Assembly (NCBI GenBank): GCA_002390225.1
Contig: DGOW01000101.1
Span: 665 to 64,664 of the forward strand
Length of the DNA stretch: 64,000 nt
DNA from: Gemmatimonadales bacterium UBA4456
GTDB taxonomy: Bacteria > Gemmatimonadota > Gemmatimonadetes > Longimicrobiales > Gaopeijiaceae
Reading direction: 5' to 3'
Shown here: one piece after another, positions 24,961-32,708 of the stretch
Layout: each line of letters opens with the position of its first letter
How positions within the stretch are numbered: position 1 is the first letter of the stretch
The notes under the pieces: model-generated
What the model was told of the DNA's origin: nothing
The model's input: the letters and a program-made list of their open reading frames with translations, nothing else
Database searches by the model: none
Made by a program: the position numbers and the translations under genes

Positions 24961-27900
24961 ATGGCGGCACCACCGCGCCTCCTGCCTCTTCGTGTCCGCC
25001 TCATCCTCGCTGGACTCCTACTCCCGCTCATTGCGGGGATGACCGCAACACCCGGTCACGCTCAGGCCCAGAACACGTCATCGACGAACGACCTGGTGAC
25101 GTTGTTCGAACTGGGGCAGCTCGTTAGGGACACGAACGGTGACAATGTCCCGGACGCCGTAGCAGGGTCCCTCCTGCTCGGCCCCTCTCCATCGACTGCC
25201 GAGCTCGCCGCCGCAGCCGAAGTGGCGGCCCGTCTGGGCTTCGAGACCATGGCGATGGACCTGCCGATCGCGCGCGGGGATGGTGGGGCTATACCCATTG
25301 TGATCGGGCGGAGTGGCCTCGCGGCATCCGGGATCACCGCAGCAGGCCTCGATCCTACCTCGCTGGATTCAGGAGAAGGCGCGGTCGGCGTAGTCGTGCG
25401 GGACGGACGGACATGGGTGATCGTGTCCGGCGGCGATGATGAAGGGCTGCTCGCAGCGGCTCGACTGTTCGCGGGGGTTTTGCCCCACACCCGGACCCTA
25501 TCCACGGCATCACTGTCCGATGTGCGTGACGACCTGGCCGCCGCGCTCGAGGCCGCAGACATCGCGGGGGCCTCGATCCGGCTGACGCAGGCTCGAGCGA
25601 GGACCGATCGCGACGGCATCGCCCGACTCATCGTCGAGCTCACCGCAGACGATCCCGCCGCAGCCGCGGCCGGGCTCGACTTCCTCACGACAGTGGATCG
25701 AGACCCACCGACCAGCGAATCAGCAGATATCGAGGAGGGAGACGACCCGGAGACCGATCGCACCGAGACGGAGGATCCAGCCGACGCGGACGAGGACGAC
25801 GAGCCCCGTAGCACCCCGAGCCCACTTGCCTACCCGGGCCTCGCGAGCGTCGAGGTCCGTATCGACGGGGGCGCCATCCTCCGACTGCCCGGTCGTGCCC
25901 AGGTCGATCGTCCTGGTCCGATCTCGGGACGGCCCGGTACAGGAGAAAAGGATGACCTCGATCTGTCGAGCGTGTACACGGCGGACGGTCTCCTCGGAGG
26001 CAGCCCGATCCCCAACCGCGTCGACGCCATCCTGGTGCCGGGCTCAGGTGGGGTCACCGGACTACCCGAGCTCGGGGCCCGACTGGGACTGGAGTCAACT
26101 GGATTCGCAGTGCCGCTCGTCCATCCGGCGGCCTCGTTGGAGCGCCCTGGAGCCCAGGCGACCATGGTGCTCACGGGCACTGGCAACCTTTTCACGGACC
26201 AACTCGCCGACAGTGGAACCATCGACGTCGCTGCGCTCGCGCCAGGCGAGGGACTGATTCAGCTCGTGCCCGACGCCTTCGGCTCGAAGTCGTCCCTTGT
26301 AGTGACCGGGGCTGACGAGGTGGGGGCCGAGCGGGCGCTCGAGCAGCTCGCGGTCGGCTTTCCTCACCTTTCGGAACGGGGGAAAGATCGTCCGACCGTC
26401 GAGGACGTTGAAACGGGTTTGTGGGACGCTCTCTCGGGCCACACACCTCTCGGCCAGGCCGCGACAGGCATCTACAAGCTCGGCCGAATCGGAGAGACTC
26501 TCGGCGAGGAGCAGATCGCTTCGGCATCCGTACTCATGTCGGTGGAGCACGCCGACGACGGGCTCGAAGCGTGGGTGCAGTCGCGTGCCATGGAGGTCCT
26601 TGGCACCAGTGACATCGACGTCACGATCGATAATCGAGATGTGCTGAATGCCAGTACGATCATCTACGAAGAGTCTCTGACCTTGCCCTCGGAGGTTGAC
26701 CGGTTCCGCGCCCTGATGCGTGAGCAGGTCTACCCCAGCGCGCGTGGTCGCAACGTCCGTATCGAGGCTCGGCTCAGCGAGCCCCCGGAGGTGCGCGCTC
26801 AACTCACCGAAGAGACCCGAACCGCCTTGATCGAGGCCGGCGCTGATCCGAATGACACAGAGGTCGTCGTTCTGTCCGCGTTCAAGCAGGGGTACTCGTG
26901 GCTGTACGATATCATCCGGCCGCAGCTCGAGGGCCGGGACATTGGCGATATCGAGATTTCCTTCCTTCGGAACGATCCCCCGAAGGAGTGGCCCCAGCAG
27001 GCGATCCAGACGCGCGTGCGTTGGCTGCATGAGATCTACCCCATCGACGAGGTGCTCGCGGGTGAACTCGAACTCGAACTCGATCAGATCCGGTTTGAAG
27101 AGGTCACAGAGGGACCTACGTACACGGTCCGTGTGACCGACGCGTCCGGGGAGGAGATACTCTCTGACACCTTCGATCCGCATTACGTGATGCGCCCGTA
27201 TTTCGATCGCTTCGAGGACTACGAGCACGTGCGTGTCACGACCGGTTGGCTCACGGCCGAGGCAGACGGACGAATCCTCGTCGATGAGCGCATCGCGACC
27301 GACCCCGAGACGTTCTGGGATCACTTCCAGGCGACGGTGCTCCCGACGATGTACGACCACGTCATGGACCTGCACGACGGCCTGCCCCGCGGAGGCAGCT
27401 CCGACGCTCCGTTCTTCGGTGAGTTGATTGTCGAACTCGAGATGAGTGAGCCTGACTTCCGGCTCGGCGTGGACAACGAGATCCATGCCCCGATGGACGC
27501 CCTGCACGAAGAGATCTACTTCGGCACCATCGAGTTCTTCGACGTCCTGGGCCGTAACTCTCGAGGCCAGGGGATCCAGTTCCCGGGTCGGATCCTCCCT
27601 GTCATGCGCCCCAAGGCCGACGGGTCGGCAGCGACGGCCGAGATTCGCGTCACCGGCTTCGCCACCTCTCGCCCTGCGGTCGTCGTCTCATACGAAACCG
27701 CGCAGGGCGAACAGGGTGAAGCGCGGCTGGACATTCCGAAGACGAGTCTGGCTCGACCCTCGGCGCGTCTCGCCCACGTTCGTGCGAATGAACCGGGCAT
27801 CTCCCACATGGGGCTTCGTGTTCGAGTCGACACCGACAGGGACATGCGTGACAGCCTGATCACGGTCGCACGCGAGCAGGCCGTCGACGAGCGCATGGTC

Positions 27901-29295
27901 TCCGCGGAGATGGTCGTCGGCGTCATGGAGGAGATCGAATCGCTTCGTGGGGCGGGCATGTATACGTCGGAGCTCGCCTGGCAGGGACTCGGATCGATCG
28001 AACTCTGGGCGGAGTGGACCCACGAGCAGGACCCCGAGTCTCGACAGACCGTCGTCCTTGCTCCGAACGGCACACCTGAGCCCCTGCCCGACTGGCGTGC
28101 ACTTCTGCCCGATGGCTGGAGCTACAGCGGTGATCGGATCGTGCAGTGGGATACACCCATCCCGCCGGTCGAAGGCCACGAAATGCTGGCCAAGATGACC
28201 GAGGCGTTCCCCGAGGCGACGATGTACCGCGCCGGACGCAGTTATCTCGGCAAGGATATCTGGGCCATGGACCTGATGCCCGCGATCGGATCGAGTCATT
28301 GGTCACACCTGAAGGCGACCACGTTCAAGCCGACCGTCATCTATTCGGCGCGGCAGCATGCGAACGAAGTCTCCTCGACGAGTCACGTCCTGCGCCACGC
28401 CGAGTTGCTACTCACCGACCCGGAGCAGCGAACGAAGCTCGATGACGTGAACGTCATCATTCATCCGTTCACAAACCCGGACGGGGCACAGACGGCGTAT
28501 GACCTGTACCGCCTCACTCCGGACTACATCCTGCACGCGGGCTATCTCGGATCACTCGGACAGGACGCGACGTCCGGAAGTGGAGCCGACCACCCGATCT
28601 ATCCCGAGTCGACCGTGCGTGGGCGACTTTGGGAGACCTGGCTGCCCGATGTCTTCCTGAATCCGCATGGCTACCCGTCCCATCAGGTGGTGCAGCTCTT
28701 TTCCGAGTATACAGGCCTGGTCCGACGGGGCCGGGTGACCGAGCGGAACTGGGGCTTCAACAAGGGTTGGTTCATGCCCGGCTTCGGCTACGTCGACAGC
28801 CCCGAGTACCCTCGTCACAAGGACGCCGCATTCACGATCCGGGAGTACATCACCCGAGGTATCAACTCAAACCGCGACGTCTACGACCTCAACCAACGGG
28901 CCTACGCGCGCTACGAACGATACGGCGCGCGCTTCGACCCGGATGTCTACAACCTCCCCATGACCGACAGTGTGATGATCGAGATGCCGCTCAAGGGGTC
29001 CAGTGGAAGCGGCGGTGGGTACAACCCGCGCGTCACGATCTGGAGTGGGACAACCGAGGCACCCGACGAGACCGCGTACGGACCGTGGATGGAGCTCATG
29101 GGCAAAGCCGGGCTCTCGTGGGATCAGGCGATCACCGACTACCTGTACGACGGAGATCACAAGGTCGACCGCAGTGGATCGCGCTTCTTCGGCGGCGTGT
29201 CGCTTCGCCTGAACCGGATGAGACCACCGGAAAAAGAAGACGAAGAAGGTGACGCGGACCGGGGTGAGGTGAACCAGGATGGACGCGACCCGTGA
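24961..29295 (+). CDS. Very large secreted M14-type zinc carboxypeptidase
   Basis: A 1444-residue exported protein with a signal peptide ending near GHAQAQ. AGAAGG lies 9 bases before the ATG at 24961, favouring it over the ATG at 24952. The M14 peptidase domain is C-terminal: zinc ligands H1133 and E1136 in RQHANEVSST, the substrate-side HPFTNPDGAQ, third ligand H1236 in NPHGYPSHQ, and likely general base E1341 in MIEMPLKG. Residues about 25-1080 lie before it; they include an Ala-rich section, an acidic linker rich in Glu/Asp/Thr at about 260-285 and mixed alpha/beta sequence that I do not recognise. A carboxypeptidase of family size would be 300-450 residues, so most of this protein is unexplained. 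Possibly it handles large or cell-surface peptides. Confidence 0.85.
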   Translation: MAAPPRLLPLRVRLILAGLLLPLIAGMTATPGHAQAQNTSSTNDLVTLFELGQLVRDTNGDNVPDAVAGSLLLGPSPSTAELAAAAEVAARLGFETMAMDLPIARGDGGAIPIVIGRSGLAASGITAAGLDPTSLDSGEGAVGVVVRDGRTWVIVSGGDDEGLLAAARLFAGVLPHTRTLSTASLSDVRDDLAAALEAADIAGASIRLTQARARTDRDGIARLIVELTADDPAAAAAGLDFLTTVDRDPPTSESADIEEGDDPETDRTETEDPADADEDDEPRSTPSPLAYPGLASVEVRIDGGAILRLPGRAQVDRPGPISGRPGTGEKDDLDLSSVYTADGLLGGSPIPNRVDAILVPGSGGVTGLPELGARLGLESTGFAVPLVHPAASLERPGAQATMVLTGTGNLFTDQLADSGTIDVAALAPGEGLIQLVPDAFGSKSSLVVTGADEVGAERALEQLAVGFPHLSERGKDRPTVEDVETGLWDALSGHTPLGQAATGIYKLGRIGETLGEEQIASASVLMSVEHADDGLEAWVQSRAMEVLGTSDIDVTIDNRDVLNASTIIYEESLTLPSEVDRFRALMREQVYPSARGRNVRIEARLSEPPEVRAQLTEETRTALIEAGADPNDTEVVVLSAFKQGYSWLYDIIRPQLEGRDIGDIEISFLRNDPPKEWPQQAIQTRVRWLHEIYPIDEVLAGELELELDQIRFEEVTEGPTYTVRVTDASGEEILSDTFDPHYVMRPYFDRFEDYEHVRVTTGWLTAEADGRILVDERIATDPETFWDHFQATVLPTMYDHVMDLHDGLPRGGSSDAPFFGELIVELEMSEPDFRLGVDNEIHAPMDALHEEIYFGTIEFFDVLGRNSRGQGIQFPGRILPVMRPKADGSAATAEIRVTGFATSRPAVVVSYETAQGEQGEARLDIPKTSLARPSARLAHVRANEPGISHMGLRVRVDTDRDMRDSLITVAREQAVDERMVSAEMVVGVMEEIESLRGAGMYTSELAWQGLGSIELWAEWTHEQDPESRQTVVLAPNGTPEPLPDWRALLPDGWSYSGDRIVQWDTPIPPVEGHEMLAKMTEAFPEATMYRAGRSYLGKDIWAMDLMPAIGSSHWSHLKATTFKPTVIYSARQHANEVSSTSHVLRHAELLLTDPEQRTKLDDVNVIIHPFTNPDGAQTAYDLYRLTPDYILHAGYLGSLGQDATSGSGADHPIYPESTVRGRLWETWLPDVFLNPHGYPSHQVVQLFSEYTGLVRRGRVTERNWGFNKGWFMPGFGYVDSPEYPRHKDAAFTIREYITRGINSNRDVYDLNQRAYARYERYGARFDPDVYNLPMTDSVMIEMPLKGSSGSGGGYNPRVTIWSGTTEAPDETAYGPWMELMGKAGLSWDQAITDYLYDGDHKVDRSGSRFFGGVSLRLNRMRPPEKEDEEGDADRGEVNQDGRDP

Positions 29296-29375
29296 TCGGC
29301 CGTGCTTGCCACCGGCTTCGGGTTGTCTTTCCCTTTGGGAACTAATTCAGCTCTCAGACCCTGCCCAGAGTCATC

Positions 29376-29825
29376 ATGAACAAAACGATCATCGCCGTCG
29401 TCCTGCCGCTTGCCATCGTCGCCTGCGGTGGAGGAAGTGACGCCGACACTAGCGACATGCCGATGGATGAGCCTGCTGGCAATTCCGTCACGATCGTCAC
29501 GCCGATGAATGGCGGCCAGATCAGCGGCAACCAGATCAACGTGAACCTGTCATCGACCGTGACCATCCTTCCGGCCGGTGACCTGACCGAGGGTACGGGT
29601 CACCATCACCTGTACTTGAACGCGGACCTGACCGCCGCCGACGCGCCCGTTCCAACCGTCCCCGGCAGCATCGTCCACATGGGTGACGCCTCTTCGTCCT
29701 ACACATTCGAGGACGTCGAGCCCGGCGAGTACACGCTGATCGCGGTCGTGGCCGACGGGATCCACGTGCCACTGCAGCCATGGGTGGTCGACACGGTGAT
29801 GCTTACGGTCGTCAGCGGGAACTAG
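29376..29825 (+). CDS. DUF4399-domain lipoprotein
   Basis: A 149-residue predicted lipoprotein. MNKTIIAVVLPLAIVAC gives a lipobox (IVAC) followed by a GGGSDAD spacer. The remainder is one DUF4399-type domain: VTIVTPMNGGQI, PAGDLTEGTGHHHLYLNADL, the conserved GHHHL histidine cluster, VPGSIVHMGDASSSYTFEDVEPGEYTLI and VADGIHVPLQPWV. The histidine cluster suggests metal binding, but function of the family is not established. It is 80 bases downstream of the carboxypeptidase gene in the same direction. Confidence 0.88.
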   Translation: MNKTIIAVVLPLAIVACGGGSDADTSDMPMDEPAGNSVTIVTPMNGGQISGNQINVNLSSTVTILPAGDLTEGTGHHHLYLNADLTAADAPVPTVPGSIVHMGDASSSYTFEDVEPGEYTLIAVVADGIHVPLQPWVVDTVMLTVVSGN

Positions 29826-29903
29826 GCGGCGGCAACATGCAGGGGTGAGAAGGCTGTCGGTCCGCACGGGCCGGCGGCCGGCCTTCGGCGTGCCTGCGGG
29901 TTC

Positions 29904-30113
29904 CTAGAACTTCCGAAACGTTCCCGTCTTCTCGATGACGACAGGGAAGCCCCCCACGCGCCTCGGCACGAGCCCAGCCGCGACGTCTCCGCTGACGTAG
30001 ACCATCAGGCAGGTCTCGCCGCGCTTCTGACCGATCGCGGTCCCGGAAACACCCGGCTTACCCATGACCTGGCCGGTCAACTTCCTCTGCGCCGCCTGAA
30101 CATCGTCGCCCAC
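29904..30113 (-). CDS. Small protein resembling the N-terminal module of the adjacent protease
   Basis: A 69-residue protein starting with GTG one base after the stop of the serine protease gene (TGA-C-GTG), so almost certainly translated by coupling. Its sequence PGVSGTAIGQKRGETCLMVY followed by VPRRVGGFPVVIEKTG aligns with residues about 55-100 of the protease (GVVGTAIGLDGHGHHVVKVY, VPRLMQGVEIIPEVTG). It therefore looks like a free copy of the protease's prodomain-like module, perhaps an inhibitor, folding helper or cofactor. No signal peptide is apparent, which is odd if its partner is exported. The function is inference. Confidence 0.65.
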   Translation of the reverse strand: MGDDVQAAQRKLTGQVMGKPGVSGTAIGQKRGETCLMVYVSGDVAAGLVPRRVGGFPVVIEKTGTFRKF

Positions 30114-30114
30114 G

Positions 30115-31140
30115 TCAGCTTCCGCCGTCGATTCGGATGCCGAATCGATCGAGCACCACATCGATCGGGTTCGCCAGCGTCGTCGTCTGCGTGCCGGCGA
30201 AGAGCAACCCGACCGGTCGCCGGTCAGCCATGAGAAGCCCCTTGGACACGATGAGCGAGCCGGAATCACCACCGGCGCTGAAGCCGCGTCCCGAGATCAC
30301 GATCTGACCCTCGAAGCGAGCGGTGCCACCGGGGTACGAGACGTCCATGGTCGCGTTGACGCCGCTGACCTGACCGTGGGTATGCCCGGTCGTGCGCCCG
30401 TACTTTTGAACCTTCAAGCCGAGGGCTGCGTCCTGACTCGCCTCCCGCGGAGAACCGTATCCACCATCAGGCGTCGACGAACCGAGATCGTCCGTCGATG
30501 TCAGGGCGATGGCAGCATCGATCTTGTTATGGGCACACATCATCGCCCGGCAGAAGTGCAGCGTCTCATAATCGTGAAGCCTTCCGATGACGTCGTTCGG
30601 ATCCCGGCCGCCGTCGACCACTCCAGGCTGAAGCAGGTTGTCGCCCACCTTACCGGCATTGTTCGCCGCGAAGACGTGGTTGTTGCTGAGTGCAAACGTC
30701 CGTTCACCGTCCGTGACGCGCGCGCCAATCGTACCCGCCGTGACCTGTCCATGACCGGCACTGACGCCGATGGGGACAGGCCGCGGGAAACTGGAGGTCG
30801 GATCCACGGACTCCTCGTTCAGCGGCAGCGCCGTGAACCGACCGGTGACTTCGGGGATGATTTCAACGCCCTGCATCAGCCGTGGCACAGTGACGACCCC
30901 CGGCTGCGTGAGGTAAACCTTTACCACGTGGTGGCCATGGCCGTCGAGACCGATCGCCGTACCTACGACCCCGTCGAGGGCAAGCCATTCATCGGTCATC
31001 GTCTCCTGCAGCGACAGAGCCGCAGTCAGCGAGCTCGCCGAGTAGGCCCACGGATTCGCGGGACCGGCAAGAAGGATCAGCGAGGCGCTGAGCGCGACGC
31101 CGAGGGCAAGACGGGAACGGAGCAGAGTTCGCATAGTCAT
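30115..31140 (-). CDS. Secreted trypsin-fold serine protease
   Basis: A 341-residue exported protease of chymotrypsin fold. The N-terminal signal peptide (ALGVALSASLILLAGPA) is followed by a small module with the GTAIG motif (residues about 50-100), then the catalytic domain. Likely triad: His in LSNNHVFAANN, Asp in HNKIDAAIAL and Ser in GGDSGSLIV, with GQVSGVNATMDV between. The arrangement resembles secreted Nal1/trypsin-like proteases found in bacteria. There is no membrane anchor. A 69-residue paralogue of the N-terminal module is encoded directly downstream, with coupled translation. Confidence 0.85.
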   Translation of the reverse strand: MTMRTLLRSRLALGVALSASLILLAGPANPWAYSASSLTAALSLQETMTDEWLALDGVVGTAIGLDGHGHHVVKVYLTQPGVVTVPRLMQGVEIIPEVTGRFTALPLNEESVDPTSSFPRPVPIGVSAGHGQVTAGTIGARVTDGERTFALSNNHVFAANNAGKVGDNLLQPGVVDGGRDPNDVIGRLHDYETLHFCRAMMCAHNKIDAAIALTSTDDLGSSTPDGGYGSPREASQDAALGLKVQKYGRTTGHTHGQVSGVNATMDVSYPGGTARFEGQIVISGRGFSAGGDSGSLIVSKGLLMADRRPVGLLFAGTQTTTLANPIDVVLDRFGIRIDGGS

Positions 31141-31186
31141 AGTTGCTATACGGAAACTTGGGGGTCTGGGGTTCCGAGCTGACCGG

Positions 31187-32201
31187 CTACGACGACTCTA
31201 CCGACTCTGTACCACCACCGCATCGAGCCGAGCGATACAGTGCCTCGATTGTTCGAAGATTCGCCGCGGCCTCTGACACCGGATATCGAACCGGCCGGTC
31301 GTGGAGCACGCAGTCGGCGAAGTGCTCGACCATGAGCCGGTACTCGTCGTCGCCGGACATCGTGTGGCTGGTCCGTCCCTCTCGCCCTCGTACGTCCTCG
31401 ATGACCACATCGTCCGTCCCGGGCAGGAAGGCGCGATCGACCTCGAGGTACCCGTCGGACCCCGCGACTTCGAACCGCTCGCAGCGCTCCAGCGTCAACG
31501 CACAATCGAAGTGAGCCACGGCTCCTCCCGGGAAGTGCAGGAGCCCCGCGAACGCCTCGTCCACGCCGCGCTCGGTCCACTGAGCCGTCGCTCGGACCGA
31601 GTGCGGCTTCTTCTCCAACGATGGTTCTGGAGACGTTCACGCAGTAGCAGCCTGCGTCCAGCAACGACCCGCCACCCAGCGAGGGATCGAGTCGGATATT
31701 GTCGGGTGACCGGAGGCGGAAGGTGAAGGTGCTGCGCACCGCTCCAATCTCACCGATGTGCCCATCGCGGATCATGTCGACGACGCGTTCGATCCGGGGA
31801 TGGAAACGGTACATGAACGCCTCCATCAGCTTCACCCCCGCCTCCTCCGCGGCCGCCGCCATCTCGAAGCAGTCAGCCGCATTGAGGGCGAGCGGCTTTT
31901 CGCAGAGAACATGCTTTCCCGCTCGGACTGCGTGGATCACCCAATCCCGATGCAGGCTGTTTGGGAGTGGGATATAGAGCGCGTCGATATCGGGGTCGTC
32001 AATCAGGTCTTCGTACGAGCCGTAGGCTCTGGGGATGCCGTGCTCTCTGGCAAAGGCATTCGCGCGATCGGCATCCCGTGACGCGACCGCACTGAGCACT
32101 CCGTTCCTGGATGCCTGAAGCGCGGGATTTACGGCAGCTCGTCCGATGTTGGCCGTACTCAGCACGCCCCAACGGAGTGGCTCGGCATCAATCTCGTTCA
32201 T
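31187..32201 (-). pseudogene. Frameshifted Gfo/Idh/MocA-family oxidoreductase
   Basis: Joined across two frames this would be a complete NAD(P)-dependent sugar or cyclitol dehydrogenase-like protein of about 335 residues. From 32201 the first frame carries the Rossmann start WGVLSTANIGRAAVNPAL, YGSYEDLIDDPDIDALYIPL, HVLCEKPLALN and GGGSLLDAGCYCVNVSRTIV. Near 31615 the reading must shift by one base into the frame PHSVRATAQWTERGVDEAFA, AVAHFDCALTLERCERFEV and the family's C-terminal sheet, ending at 31187. One extra base in the GAAGAAGCCG stretch explains it; this is not a homopolymer. Either a true mutation or a sequence error. The CEKP lysine of the family active site is kept. Confidence 0.8.
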
Positions 32202-32499
32202 GATTCGGCTTCTCGACGAGACAGTGTTTCCCGGCTTCGAGGGTCGCAAAGACGAGATCCTGGTGGTCGCCCCGTGTGACGACATCGATGACATCGATGT
32301 CGTCACGAGAAAGCAGCGACTCAGCGTCCGTGGCAACCTCCGGGATCTCGAACTCGGCGGCCCGGGCATCAGCCAGCTCCTGATCGTGATCGCAGATCAC
32401 GACCAGATCACACAGGGGCGAGCGATCAAAGCCCGGAAGATGGGCGGTCCTCGACCAGCGCCCAGCGCCGATGACACCAACCCGAAGTCGTTCCGTCAT
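32188..32499 (-). pseudogene. 3'-truncated Gfo/Idh/MocA-family oxidoreductase
   Basis: Encodes only 103 residues: the Rossmann beginning LRVGVIGAGRWSRTAHLPGF, ATDAESLLSRDDIDVIDVV and HCLVEKP, after which the sequence changes to NHERD and stops. Family members are about 330-390 residues, so the catalytic/dimer sheet is missing. The stop lies 14 bases inside the start of the second oxidoreductase gene, which suggests that a deletion joined the 5' part of one tandem paralogue to the beginning of the next. The ATG at 32499 starts the natural N-terminus MTERLRVGVIG. Confidence 0.75.
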
Positions 32500-32708
32500 T
32501 GAGTTCGCCTCATCATGGGGTCCGGCACGACAGCCCGACCGCTCAAGCGGTGGGTGCCGCTGCACGCGCCGAACGTCGTGAGCGGGCTACCCAGTGTAAA
32601 GCAGCAAAGAGAGCCGGTCGCCAAGTCGGCCGATCGGGGCCAAGTTCCCGACCTTGAACCCGAAACGGGCTACATGATCCGTGGCCTTGAATCGCCCCAG
32701 GAGGGACC

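Noticed and set aside
26095..27507. 470-codon minus-strand frame opposite the M14 gene
   Set aside because: Shadow of high-GC codons; no motif, and the sense frame is continuous through it.
29830..29900. GC-rich inverted sequence after the DUF4399 gene as a terminator
   Set aside because: The possible stem (GGCCGGCGGCCGGCC) is self-similar and has no T-run or clear loop.
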